Shown here: positions 7,837 to 16,680 of the stretch, one piece after another
Layout: each line of letters begins with the position of its first letter
Numbering within the stretch: the first letter of the stretch is position 1
The notes under the pieces: model-generated
Told to the model about the DNA's origin: nothing
The model's input: the letters and a program-made list of their open reading frames with translations, nothing else
Database searches by the model: none
DNA from: Helicobacter aurati
GTDB lineage: Bacteria; Campylobacterota; Campylobacteria; Campylobacterales; Helicobacteraceae
Assembly (NCBI RefSeq): GCF_003364265.1
Contig: NZ_NXLW01000015.1
Coordinates: 1 to 51,143 of the forward strand
Direction: 5' to 3'
DNA: 51,143 bases
Program-made: the position numbers and the translations under genes

Positions 7837-9594
7837 TTACATCTTTGTTTTAATAGTTATACCCAATAAAGAAAATCCCGTGCTAAAACTCAATGACACA
7901 AGCATAAAAACTTTTAAAATTTGCGCTTCAAAAGGCGTTTGCAAGATTCTATATGCATTATAAAAAGCATGTAATTGCTTAGCAAGATTCTTAAGATATT
8001 CACAAATCTTATGCAATGCGTGTTCTTCATAACTTTGACGTACAACATACGAAAAACTTAAAGCACTAACTATAAGATTTGCTAGCTCCTCTTTAAGTGA
8101 AGACTGCCCTTGAGAATCCAAAGTCGTGGCTACATTATGCAAAGATGCGGAGAGAATCTGCCTTTTGCTAAAAGTGGATTTCTCTAGTAAGGTATGGATT
8201 CTTGCATTTGCATAATTAATATAAAAAACAGGGTTTGAAGAATCTTGTTTATTTAAAATATCAACATCAAATTCCAAATGAGTGTCCAAACTTTTACTCA
8301 AAAAAATAAACTTTAAACTGTCTGCCCCTATCTCATTAACAATATCCTCCATCAGAATAAAATTTCCTGCTCTTTTGCTCATTTTATAAGGCAGTCCAGC
8401 TTGTAGCAAACTAACCATTTGCACTAGCAAAACTTCTAGCTTACCAGAGTCGTAATTCATAAATTCAATACTTGCTTTAATTCTTGCAATATAGCCATGA
8501 TGATCGGCACCCCAAATATTGATATAAGAATCAAAACCACGTTCAAATTTATCTTTATGGTAAACAATATCCCCAGCCATATAAGTTGGTTCACCATTTT
8601 CACGTACCAATACTCTGTCTTTCGCATCTCCCTTGAGGCTTGATTTTAACCAAATAGCACCTTGTTTTCTATATAAAGCAGAATTATTTTCTAGAATTGC
8701 AAGAGTGTCTTGCCATTTAGAGTATAGGCTTTTCTCGCTGACAAAATTTTGAAAAAAGATACCTACATTATTAAGATTGGATTGTATCTCTTTGAGCATC
8801 ATGTCCTTTGCAAATAAACCAAGATTCTGACTAATAGAATGAAAATCTTTACAAAAATATTGCTTCCCGAAATATGAAATAGCTTCCTGCGCAACTCTAT
8901 CTATATACTCACCCTTATATACCTCACCTTCTTGTGCAGCAAGGTTAAGAATATTTGCGGCAGCATTAAACACGGATAAAGCAAGCATATCTATTTGACT
9001 TCCGGCATCATTTACATAATATTCGCTTATGATTTCATATCCCAAATGCTGCCCTATTCGTTGCAAGGCGTTTCCAAAGATAGCACCTCTAGCATGCCCA
9101 ATATGCAATGGACCCGTAGGATTAGCACTTACATACTCAAGCAAAGCCTTATGATTCTTACTTGCTTCTCTACCAAAGTCTTGTGGTAAAGCAAGGGACG
9201 TATTAATCATGTATTCAAAAAACTCAAAAGAGAGTTTAAAGTTTAAATATCCACCAAGTGAGGTAACTTCTTCAAAAATAAGAATGGGATTCCCATGCAA
9301 ATATCCACCCAATAAAGAGGTTTCTTTAGAATCTGCAACACGGCTAATATACTCTTCTTGTGTTTTTTCTCTAAGAAAAACAGCTATATCATTAGCAATA
9401 TCTTGAGGGTTTCTGTGTATCTTTTTTGCAAAAACAAAACTTATAGTAGTTGCAAAATGTCCGTGTTGTCTATCTTTTGGGTAACCCAATGGAACATCTT
9501 GGATATGCCCTATGTTCTTATATAAAGTAGAAACGTTTGTCTGTACAAATTGATTAATACATTCAATAAGAATTGCTTTCACTTTGTAATACAT
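7837..9594 (-). CDS. argS: Arginyl-tRNA synthetase
   Basis: This cytoplasmic enzyme of 585 residues charges tRNA-Arg. The class I signature HIGH is at 164-167 within ANPTGPLHIGHARG, and KMSK is at 404-407. The C-terminal helical DALR-type anticodon domain ends with LHAFYNAYRIL. The N-terminal region carries the Arg_tRNA_synt_N-like domain. Length is slightly above the usual 530-580. Its ATG overlaps the tatA stop codon by one base (TAATG), so translation is probably coupled. The argS-tatA-gmk-chePep order matches H. pylori HP0319-HP0322. Confidence 0.95.
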   Translation of the reverse strand: MYYKVKAILIECINQFVQTNVSTLYKNIGHIQDVPLGYPKDRQHGHFATTISFVFAKKIHRNPQDIANDIAVFLREKTQEEYISRVADSKETSLLGGYLHGNPILIFEEVTSLGGYLNFKLSFEFFEYMINTSLALPQDFGREASKNHKALLEYVSANPTGPLHIGHARGAIFGNALQRIGQHLGYEIISEYYVNDAGSQIDMLALSVFNAAANILNLAAQEGEVYKGEYIDRVAQEAISYFGKQYFCKDFHSISQNLGLFAKDMMLKEIQSNLNNVGIFFQNFVSEKSLYSKWQDTLAILENNSALYRKQGAIWLKSSLKGDAKDRVLVRENGEPTYMAGDIVYHKDKFERGFDSYINIWGADHHGYIARIKASIEFMNYDSGKLEVLLVQMVSLLQAGLPYKMSKRAGNFILMEDIVNEIGADSLKFIFLSKSLDTHLEFDVDILNKQDSSNPVFYINYANARIHTLLEKSTFSKRQILSASLHNVATTLDSQGQSSLKEELANLIVSALSFSYVVRQSYEEHALHKICEYLKNLAKQLHAFYNAYRILQTPFEAQILKVFMLVSLSFSTGFSLLGITIKTKM

Positions 9595-9881
9595 TACACT
9601 TTTTCACTTTTTTGAGTATAGTTTGTATCTGCAATCTTGCTTTTAGATTCTATTACTTGTGCCTCTATAATCTCTGGTTTGCCCTCTTCTTTCTTTACAT
9701 GTGTTTGCGTAACATTTTCCTCTGGTTGTGGTTTTTTCTCATCATCAGATTCGATCTCTTTTTTAAACGTACGAATCCCACTACCCAATCCTTTAGCTAA
9801 TTCTGGAATCTTTTTAGCACCAAACAAAAGAACGATAACCAATAATACAACTAACCAATGCCAAATACTCATAGTACCCAT
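9594..9881 (-). CDS. tatA: Sec-independent protein translocase subunit TatA
   Basis: The product has 95 residues. A single N-terminal membrane helix (about residues 5-20) is followed by the [17 protein letters not shown] hinge and amphipathic helix that defines TatA/E, then a charged tail rich in Glu and Lys. TatA polymerises to form the channel that moves folded proteins with twin-arginine signals across the inner membrane. The start MGTMSIWHW has AAGGAG six bases upstream. tatB and tatC are not in the window. A possible client, the twin-arginine binding protein at 3350, lies nearby. Confidence 0.95.
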   Translation of the reverse strand: MGTMSIWHWLVVLLVIVLLFGAKKIPELAKGLGSGIRTFKKEIESDDEKKPQPEENVTQTHVKKEEGKPEIIEAQVIESKSKIADTNYTQKSEKV

Positions 9882-9892
9882 ACAGCACTCCT

Positions 9893-10552
9893 TTATAAAT
9901 AATATTTCGCTAACAATTCCCGTATCTTATCTGTATGATTCAATAAAGCAATGCTTTTAGCGATATGCAAAATCGCTTCTTTTGAATCTTCTATCTTATC
10001 ATTAATTAGCAAATAATCAAATGTACTAGCCTCTTTTAACTCTTGCATTGCATTCTGCAATCGCTTTTGTATCGACTCCATAGAATCTGTGTGCCTTTGT
10101 AATAATCTCAACCGTAAGGTTTCTAAATCCTGCGTTGCAATAAAGACAGATTTCGCTTTGGGATAATATTTCTTAATACTATTATGCCCTTTTACATCAA
10201 CATCACAGATAATAAAACAATTATTAAGAATTGCTTCTTCAAATTGAGATAAGCCTGTTCCATACAAATTACCATGAACCTGTTCATATTCAAGAAAGTT
10301 GCCCAACTCTATATTAAGCTTAAATTCTTCTTGAGACATGAAAAAATATTCACGACCATGCTGCTCACCTTGTCTTATATTTCTTGTTGTCGTAGAAATA
10401 GAAAAATAAAGATTATCAATATGTTGCTGTAAAAATTGAGTTAAAGTGCTTTTGCCGGCACCTGATGGACCAGAAATAATCATTATTGTATAGGGTAATT
10501 GAACGGAATCAAGAGGTTTTTGTCTTGATAAAGCAGAAAAAGATTGTGGCAT
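9893..10552 (-). CDS. gmk: Guanylate kinase
   Basis: This cytoplasmic enzyme (219 residues) converts GMP and ATP to GDP and ADP. The P-loop GPSGAGKS lies at residues 28-35, followed by the GMP-binding segment [11 protein letters not shown] and the [15 protein letters not shown] motif. A roughly 20-residue N-terminal extension precedes the core, making it a little longer than the usual 205-210. It sits 11 bases upstream of tatA and 17 bases downstream of chePep in the same direction, so the block is probably one operon. Confidence 0.95.
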   Translation of the reverse strand: MPQSFSALSRQKPLDSVQLPYTIMIISGPSGAGKSTLTQFLQQHIDNLYFSISTTTRNIRQGEQHGREYFFMSQEEFKLNIELGNFLEYEQVHGNLYGTGLSQFEEAILNNCFIICDVDVKGHNSIKKYYPKAKSVFIATQDLETLRLRLLQRHTDSMESIQKRLQNAMQELKEASTFDYLLINDKIEDSKEAILHIAKSIALLNHTDKIRELLAKYYL

Positions 10553-10569
10553 AGTTTTTCTCCATAAGA

Positions 10570-13500
10570 TTATTTATGGGAATCCTCAAAATGCACAGTA
10601 AAGCTTATGTTTGCTCCTTTAAGTATTTCCTGAATCTTTTCTTTGGGAGCTTCACGTAGAAAATCTATAAAAGAATTACCATCCATTTGCTTCACATCAG
10701 CTATATCCGTAGTCGCGTATTTAGAGTGAGGACTCATTTCATTAATGGCAACGGATAAATCCTCTTTATTTAACGTCTGAGCATTAGTAGGCTCTTCTTC
10801 TCTAGTATCTAGGTTTGTCTCTTCTATATCTAGCACATCTGATTCTTGATTACTAGATTCACTATGGTTGTCATCACTCTCTTGTTGCGCAATAGAATCT
10901 ATCTCATCAATCTTATCCTCAACAAAACTAGCATTTGATACAGAATCATCAGAATTGGATTGCTCTAAAACCTCCTGATTGTGTTCTTCCTTGTCAGCAA
11001 GCAATTCCTCGTCTTCACTGAATTGTAAATCAGCTAGCTCGTTATCCTGTGTTTCTTGCCGCTCACTATTTATAGGATCATCACCAAATACCAATTCTTG
11101 CTCGCCCAAAGCCTTAGCGACAGCAGACTCGCTAAGCTTTTCAATGCTCTCTTCATCCAAAGAGGCGTTATCTTGAGTTACAGGAGTAGTTACATCAATC
11201 TGATTAGAAGAAACATCTGAAATAGTTTGATAGTCGTCAGTGCCTTTATCTTGTTGAAGTGCTAAATCTTCAAGTGCATTGTCTTGCGCAGAATCTTCTA
11301 TGTGTTCTTTGGATACGCCGGTATCTTTTAATAAGTTATTAACCTCGTCTAAAGTATCTTCATCAAAAATCTTACTTGCGCCACTTTCATTTATTTGCAA
11401 ATTATCTGAATCCGATAGGCTAGATTCTTGCTTGATAGAATCTTCAGCTGGTTTGTCATCTTCGTTGTTACCCTCCAAAACATCTTGCAATTCTAATGAA
11501 TCTATCTCATGAGTATCAGACTCGTTACTGGATATTTCTTTATCTTGTTGAATCTCCTCATCTGATTGTAACAACAATTCATTGTCTAGCTGCAATTCAT
11601 CTTGTTGTGTGGGAGATTCCTGCACGGACATATCCTCTTCGTCAAATAATATAGAGTCTTCTTTATTGTGCTCAATAGAAATATTATCATCTTCAAAATC
11701 TACTATATCCGATTCTATAAGCGGTTCAGATTTTTGACTGTCTGCAAATGCAATATCTTGTGCATCTATATCGCTATTTGTTGGGCTAGTGTCTTCCTTT
11801 AAAATATTTTCGGATAACATAACATCTTCTGCTTGAAGCAGATCTTCTGTCGAAATATCTTCCATTAATTCATTGACTTCTTGAGAATCCTTGGTCTCTG
11901 TCTGGGTTTCTAAATTTTCTGTTGCTAAGTCTTCTAATGCCAAATCTTCAATATCTGTTGCATCATATTTGCTAGCATCATCAACACTATTTTCTTCAGA
12001 GAATATGTCATCTGTGCTTTCCAAATCTGTGGCTTCTATCGTGTCCTCGGTTTCTAAATTATCTACCTCCAAAATGTCATCTATTGCAATATCGCTACTG
12101 TTAGAAATAGACATCTCATCCTCTATCGCGTTATCTTGCGTACTTGAATCTGCGCTCACTAACTCATCAAAGGCTTCTGGCTGTGCAGTTGAATATTCGT
12201 TTAATGTTTCTTCTTGATTATCTTTATCATAAGATTCTAAGTCAGTATTAATATCTTCAGTAACATTTGGTTCAATGGATTGTGCTTGTTCATTGGGGGC
12301 ACTCATTGCAAGTTCTTCTCCCAAAGGAGAATCTTCGGACGTCTTATTGTCTGCTTGTTGCGTGTCCAAATTGTCAATATCATGAAAAGCCGCATTCAAT
12401 GCCGCACTTAGATCATCAAAAGCAGTATCTAGAGAATTTGATTGTGTAGAATCTACATCATTAGTTTTTTCGTCGACATTATCCATATTATGATTTGTAG
12501 CAGTATCTATTTTGTGGGTATCTTCCGCTACCTGTATTTCATCGCCTTCTTTTTTATCATTTAATGTTTCCGCTTCATTTGCAGGTATAGTAATACTCTC
12601 CAAAGATTGCGACTCGTTAGAATGCAAATCAGAATCTTGTATGGATTCTGTTACATTCAACTCATCAAATGGAGTGGATGTTACACCATCATTGTTTTGT
12701 ATATCTTGCTTAGATTGTTCTTGTGATTGCAAATCTTCAGCTTCTTGAATCGAGGACTCTTCTTGCATTTGTGATTCTAAAAATTGTTTAGGACTTGGCT
12801 GCAACATACCTCTCTCATCATCACTCAAAATCAAATCATCAGAAACTTCTTCTGCATTTTTCAATGCCTCTTCATCAAGAGTAGAATCAGATTCAAGTAA
12901 ATCTAATGGTTTTTCCATTCCTGCAGCTTTGAGTGCCGACGAATCAACAAGAGCATCTAAATCAAAATTAGCTAAATCAAGGGGGCTAGTATCTTCTGTA
13001 TTTGGTTTCAAATCACTCAAATCGCTACTAAAATCTATTTTTGTGTTGCTGTCTTCAACAGTAATATCTTCAGTAGAAGATTCAACTGTATCATCGGCGG
13101 AAGTACTTTGGATATCATTTTCACTTTGTGGTGCATTGCTATTGTTTTCGACGGCATTAGCATTGTTCTCATCGGTTTGTGTGTCTGGATTAGATTCGCT
13201 ATCTACATCTTCTAATACAGAAAAATCAAGACTGTCTAAATCCACATCAAGCCCATCTCCCTCTTTGGACTCTTTATCTACAATCGCTTGTGCTTCATCA
13301 TCAACCGATTGTAAAGAAGAAACATCTTCGGCTTGAGGCGGTTCGATGCTGCTAACATCTAAATCTATTGCAGAATCTACATCAAATACATTGGTTTCGC
13401 CTTCTTTTGGCAAACATTGGTTAAGAATCTCTAAAATATCAGTAGGAAGAAATGGTTTTTGAATAGCAATGTTAAAATCATTCTTATTAACTTGGCTTTT

Positions 13501-13722
13501 TCGACCAAAAAGCAGGCAAACTTTGATATGGTTTTGCAAAGACATAAGGTTATTAAGATTTTTTTTTACATTTTCATCATCTACAATGATACAAATAAAA
13601 TCCTTAAAACTAAAACCAGCAGGAATAATTGCAAGATTCTCGACTTCTAAATTTAGTTTTTTACTTGCTACATCTACAAGTTTTTTAATCACAGGATTCT
13701 GATTAATAAGTAGTACTTTCAT
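10570..13722 (-). CDS. chePep: ChePep-like acidic chemotaxis/flagellar-pole protein
   Basis: This 1,050-residue protein has three parts. Residues 1 to about 105 resemble a response-regulator receiver fold (MKVLLINQNPVIKKLVD..., then IIVDDEN, then QKPFLPTDILEIL). About residues 115-985 are a very acidic, low-complexity linker rich in Asp, Glu, Ser, Asn and Gln with no clear fold. The final ~50 residues (GNSFIDFLREAPKEKIQEIL...) are ordinary sequence and probably a conserved C-terminal domain. The position next to gmk and nucT equals H. pylori HP0322, the 'poly E-rich protein' later named ChePep, which is found at the flagellated pole and is needed for normal chemotaxis. The identification rests on synteny plus architecture. 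The linker is likely to vary between strains. Confidence 0.85.
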   Translation of the reverse strand: MKVLLINQNPVIKKLVDVASKKLNLEVENLAIIPAGFSFKDFICIIVDDENVKKNLNNLMSLQNHIKVCLLFGRKSQVNKNDFNIAIQKPFLPTDILEILNQCLPKEGETNVFDVDSAIDLDVSSIEPPQAEDVSSLQSVDDEAQAIVDKESKEGDGLDVDLDSLDFSVLEDVDSESNPDTQTDENNANAVENNSNAPQSENDIQSTSADDTVESSTEDITVEDSNTKIDFSSDLSDLKPNTEDTSPLDLANFDLDALVDSSALKAAGMEKPLDLLESDSTLDEEALKNAEEVSDDLILSDDERGMLQPSPKQFLESQMQEESSIQEAEDLQSQEQSKQDIQNNDGVTSTPFDELNVTESIQDSDLHSNESQSLESITIPANEAETLNDKKEGDEIQVAEDTHKIDTATNHNMDNVDEKTNDVDSTQSNSLDTAFDDLSAALNAAFHDIDNLDTQQADNKTSEDSPLGEELAMSAPNEQAQSIEPNVTEDINTDLESYDKDNQEETLNEYSTAQPEAFDELVSADSSTQDNAIEDEMSISNSSDIAIDDILEVDNLETEDTIEATDLESTDDIFSEENSVDDASKYDATDIEDLALEDLATENLETQTETKDSQEVNELMEDISTEDLLQAEDVMLSENILKEDTSPTNSDIDAQDIAFADSQKSEPLIESDIVDFEDDNISIEHNKEDSILFDEEDMSVQESPTQQDELQLDNELLLQSDEEIQQDKEISSNESDTHEIDSLELQDVLEGNNEDDKPAEDSIKQESSLSDSDNLQINESGASKIFDEDTLDEVNNLLKDTGVSKEHIEDSAQDNALEDLALQQDKGTDDYQTISDVSSNQIDVTTPVTQDNASLDEESIEKLSESAVAKALGEQELVFGDDPINSERQETQDNELADLQFSEDEELLADKEEHNQEVLEQSNSDDSVSNASFVEDKIDEIDSIAQQESDDNHSESSNQESDVLDIEETNLDTREEEPTNAQTLNKEDLSVAINEMSPHSKYATTDIADVKQMDGNSFIDFLREAPKEKIQEILKGANISFTVHFEDSHK

Positions 13723-13779
13723 TATGCCTTCTCGTTGAAAAATCTTAGCTTTTAGCCAAGAATCTTGATAAAATATTCA

Positions 13780-13793
13780 TATAATATTATAAT
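13780..13793 (+). promoter_or_regulatory. Candidate -10 region for nucT (two overlapping TATAAT boxes)
   Basis: TATAAT occurs at 13780-13785 and again at 13788-13793, 37-50 bases upstream of the nucT ATG, in the 107-base gap between divergent chePep and nucT. Confidence 0.45.
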
Positions 13794-13829
13794 ACAAAAA
13801 AATTAATTTCTATTGGAATAGGGAATTTA

Positions 13830-14414
13830 ATGCAAAAAAACATAAAAACCTTAGTGCGTTCATGCAAAATACCAACCCTTTGTTTGTTATTCGCGGCATT
13901 TTTAACCATTGGCTCTACAAATGCTGCTTCAATCACAGAGAAACTTTATATTATGCCCTATGAGCAGCAAGAAGCAATTAAAGACTTGGTACATTCTATT
14001 ATGCGCGCCAAGACAAATATTGACATAGCGATTTATAGTTTCACTAATAGAGAAATTGCTAAAGCACTACGAGAGGCAAATAATAAAGGAGTAAAAATCA
14101 ACATTATCTATGACTTTGGACAAAAAAAGACAGAAAATAGTACTATTGGATATTTAGAAAAATTTGCAAATATTCACACATGTTTATTAGAAGGGAAAAC
14201 TGCTAAAAATGGAAAATATAATGGAATTATGCACCAAAAAATGATTATTATTGATAATGAATTGATTGGTTTAGGTAGTGCGAATTGGAGCAAAAATGCT
14301 TTCGAAAACAATTATGAAACATTGTATTTTACAGATTCTAGTGAAATTATTGCCAAAGCTTCTAAATACTTTCAGGATATGTTAAGGAAATGTAAACCAT
14401 TCATGCAATACTAG
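13830..14414 (+). CDS. nucT: Phospholipase D-family nuclease NucT (membrane or periplasmic)
   Basis: The product has 194 residues. An N-terminal hydrophobic signal or anchor lies at about residues 14-33, ending in the TNAAS cleavage-like region. A single HKD motif is present (H135, K137, D142 in MHQKMIIIDNELIGLGSANWS), so the protein should act as a dimer, like other single-HKD nucleases of the PLD superfamily. Gene order beside chePep matches HP0323 of H. pylori, the membrane nuclease NucT linked to DNA uptake and use of external purines. It is transcribed divergently from chePep. Confidence 0.9.
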   Translation: MQKNIKTLVRSCKIPTLCLLFAAFLTIGSTNAASITEKLYIMPYEQQEAIKDLVHSIMRAKTNIDIAIYSFTNREIAKALREANNKGVKINIIYDFGQKKTENSTIGYLEKFANIHTCLLEGKTAKNGKYNGIMHQKMIIIDNELIGLGSANWSKNAFENNYETLYFTDSSEIIAKASKYFQDMLRKCKPFMQY

Positions 14415-14437
14415 AAATAACCCTATTTTTATTTCTA
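14412..14437. terminator. Hairpin between convergent nucT and gmd (possible terminator)
   Basis: TAGAAATAA and its exact inverse TTATTTCTA flank an 8-base loop. The left arm starts with the nucT stop codon. It is all but GC-free and lacks a strong T run, so termination activity is uncertain. Confidence 0.3.
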
Positions 14438-14466
14438 ATGATAATAACGCTCCTCTCGCTCTCTGA

Positions 14467-15579
14467 TTATTCAAAATACTTCATGATATGAAACCCGCCA
14501 TCTCGAATATACTTTTCTTTTTTCATAAGTTCCATATCGCTTTTCATCATATCTTTTATTAAACCTTGCAAATCATGTTTGGGCTTCCAACCAAGGATTC
14601 TTTGCGCTTTACTTGAATCACCTAATAATAATTCAACTTCTGTAGGGCGAAAATATCGCGAATCCACCGCTACCACCTCTTTGCCTAGAGGTAATTTCAA
14701 ATCACCTTTACATTTACGAACAATCGCTCTTTCATTAATACCTTCACCATTAAATTCAATCTCTATACCTACTTCTTCAAAACTTAGTCGGACAAATTCA
14801 CGTACCTCTGTAGTAACACCTGTCGCGATAACAAAATCATCTGGTTTATCCTGTTGCAAAATAAGATACATAGCTTCCACATAATCTTTTGCATGTCCCC
14901 AATCCCTTTTAGCAGAAAGATTCCCTAAATATAATTTATCTTGCAATCCCAATACGATTCTACTTACAGCGCGTGTAATCTTACGTGTTACAAATGTTTC
15001 ACCGCGAATAGGGCTTTCATGATTAAAAAGAATTCCGTTACTTGCAAAAATATTATAGGCTTCTCGGTAATTTACCGTAATCCAATAAGCATAAAGCTTT
15101 GCACAAGCATAAGGGGAACGTGGATAAAATGGTGTTTGTTCATTTTGGGGTATTGATTGCACTAAACCATAAAGTTCGCTTGTGGAAGCTTGATAAATTT
15201 TACATGTTTGTTGTAAGCCCAAGATTCTTAATGCTTCCAATAAACGCAAAGTGCCTATTCCATCTGCATTGGCTGTATATTCTGGGGATTCAAAACTGAC
15301 AGCTACATGACTCATGGCGGCAAGATTATATATCTCGTGTGGTTGCGTTTCCTGTATGATTCGAATAAGATTTGTAGAATCCGTTAAATCACCATAATGT
15401 AAGAAGAAATTACGGTTACTTATATGAGGATCTTGATATAAATGATCGATTCTATCCGTATTAAAAAGTGATGATCTACGTTTAATACCATGCACCTCGT
15501 AACCAATATTTAGTAAGAATTCAGTCAAATAGGCTCCATCTTGCCCCGTTACCCCGGTAATCAATGCAACTTTTTTCAT
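14467..15579 (-). CDS. gmd: GDP-mannose 4,6-dehydratase
   Basis: This cytoplasmic short-chain dehydrogenase-type enzyme (370 residues) converts GDP-mannose to GDP-4-keto-6-deoxymannose, the precursor of GDP-fucose and related sugars for surface polysaccharide. The NADP-binding motif [10 protein letters not shown] is at residues 9-18. The catalytic region shows QASTSELYG and the YxxxK pair in [31 protein letters not shown] is the typical substrate-binding stretch. The usual partner fcl/wcaG (fucose synthase) is not next to it. It is followed upstream by the tRNA cluster and converges with nucT. Confidence 0.95.
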   Translation of the reverse strand: MKKVALITGVTGQDGAYLTEFLLNIGYEVHGIKRRSSLFNTDRIDHLYQDPHISNRNFFLHYGDLTDSTNLIRIIQETQPHEIYNLAAMSHVAVSFESPEYTANADGIGTLRLLEALRILGLQQTCKIYQASTSELYGLVQSIPQNEQTPFYPRSPYACAKLYAYWITVNYREAYNIFASNGILFNHESPIRGETFVTRKITRAVSRIVLGLQDKLYLGNLSAKRDWGHAKDYVEAMYLILQQDKPDDFVIATGVTTEVREFVRLSFEEVGIEIEFNGEGINERAIVRKCKGDLKLPLGKEVVAVDSRYFRPTEVELLLGDSSKAQRILGWKPKHDLQGLIKDMMKSDMELMKKEKYIRDGGFHIMKYFE

Positions 15580-15771
15580 TATACGTACCTTAAATATTCA
15601 AATATATCAACTTATTTTATTGGTGAATACGTCAAAGTAACAATATCCTCTAACTGACGCGATTCATTTCATTAAAAAGGAATAGCGTAAATTATAACCT
15701 ACAATTATGTAACTAAATTCAATCAATAGCAGATAAGAAAAGATAAGGAAGATAAAGAAGTTCAACATAAC

Positions 15772-15858
15772 TGGCCGAGAGAGAGGGATTCGAACCCCCG
15801 GAGGTTTTGCCTCAACGGTTTTCAAGACCGCCGCTTTCGACCACTCAGCCATCTCTCG
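15772..15858 (-). tRNA. tRNA-Ser (anticodon TGA)
   Basis: The 87-base gene folds with a perfect 7-bp acceptor stem (CGAGAGA with TCTCTCG), an anticodon loop CTTGAAA, a long variable arm as expected for serine tRNA, a GTTCGAAT T-loop and an encoded CCA end. It is the last of five clustered tRNA genes on this strand. Confidence 0.95.
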
Positions 15859-15871
15859 CAAAACTATAATA

Positions 15872-15946
15872 TGGAGGCGACACTCGGAATCGAACCGAGG
15901 AATCAGAGCTTTGCAGGCTCGTGCCTTACCGCTTGGCTATGTCGCC
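15872..15946 (-). tRNA. tRNA-Cys (anticodon GCA)
   Basis: The 75-base gene has acceptor stem GGCGACA/TGTCGCC, discriminator U, anticodon loop CTGCAAA, T-loop GTTCGATT and an encoded CCA end. Confidence 0.95.
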
Positions 15947-15964
15947 TTAATCTTAAGGAAATGG

Positions 15965-16050
15965 TGGTGCCCAAGACCGGACTTGAACCGGTACGAACTA
16001 GGTTCGAGGGATTTTAAGTCCCTTGTGTCTACCATTTCCACCACCTGGGC
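15965..16050 (-). tRNA. tRNA-Leu (anticodon TAA)
   Basis: The 86-base gene has acceptor GCCCAGG/CTTGGGC with one G-U pair, anticodon loop ACTTAAAAT, a long variable arm, discriminator A and an encoded CCA end. Confidence 0.95.
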
Positions 16051-16067
16051 AACAAAAACTATTAAAA

Positions 16068-16142
16068 TGGAGCGGGAAACGGGGATCGAACCCGCGGCCC
16101 CAACCTTGGCAAGGTTGTGCTCTACCACTGAGCTATTCCCGC
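16068..16142 (-). tRNA. tRNA-Gly (anticodon GCC)
   Basis: The 75-base gene has acceptor GCGGGAA/TTCCCGC, D-arm TAGCTCAGTGGTAGAGC, anticodon loop TTGCCAA, discriminator U and an encoded CCA end. Confidence 0.95.
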
Positions 16143-16182
16143 ATTACAAAAAATATCCAATCAATTCATCATAGAAACAATC

Positions 16183-16267
16183 TGGTGCGGAAGAGAGGAC
16201 TTGAACCTCCATACCTTGCGGTGCTAGATCCTAAGTCTAGTGCGTCTGCCAGTTTCGCCACTTCCGC
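16183..16267 (-). tRNA. tRNA-Leu (anticodon TAG)
   Basis: The 85-base gene has acceptor GCGGAAG/CTTCCGC, anticodon loop ACTTAGGAT, a long variable arm, discriminator A and an encoded CCA end. It is the first gene of the tRNA cluster in transcription order. Confidence 0.95.
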
Positions 16268-16680
16268 TAAATAATACAAAGCTGTATTCTACATAAAATA
16301 GCCTTAATTTAACTTTAAATCTATTGATTCAAAGTTAAATTTTTAGCAAATTGCAAAAATAATCTAAAATTCATACTCCCTGACATCTTTCATATAATTA
16401 CCAAATCAACCTCTAAATGAATACAAGCAATTTGTAAAATAAGGACTTCATATAATAATTATTGCTAGTATTATGAATTATTTTGCACTCTGCGTGCCAA
16501 CCCGACCAACAAGCAATCCTAAATTGTGTGTTATAACCCCAAAGAGATTCCAATATTAATATTATAAGCCTATAAATTATTGAATTAAATAACGTTTTAC
16601 ATTCATATTGCTTCATATTATTGCCAATAATATGCCCATATAAATTTCTAGCTCAAAAATTTACTTTTTGCCATAGAGGC
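16268..16680. other. Intergenic region between xerH and the tRNA cluster
   Basis: I see no convincing full gene here. Two features stand out. An 11-bp exact inverted repeat (AATTTAACTTT at 16306-16316 and AAAGTTAAATT at 16331-16341, 14-base loop) lies just upstream of the tRNA cluster. A GC-richer patch around 16478-16550 can be read on the minus strand as a short peptide ending GLLVGRVGTQSAK, possibly a gene remnant or a structured RNA. The promoter for the tRNA genes is expected here but cannot be fixed. Confidence 0.4.

Noticed and set aside
10979-13336. Many plus-strand Ser-rich open frames opposite chePep
   Set aside because: The repeated Asp/Glu/Ser codons of the acidic linker produce Ser/Leu-rich antisense frames; no ribosome sites or motifs.
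15664-16274. Short open frames over 15664-16274 on both strands
   Set aside because: They overlap five clear tRNA genes with complete stems and encoded CCA ends.
16413-16616. 67-codon minus-strand frame starting MKQYECKTLF
   Set aside because: No ribosome site, no recognisable domain, and the amino-acid pattern is typical of AT-rich non-coding DNA.
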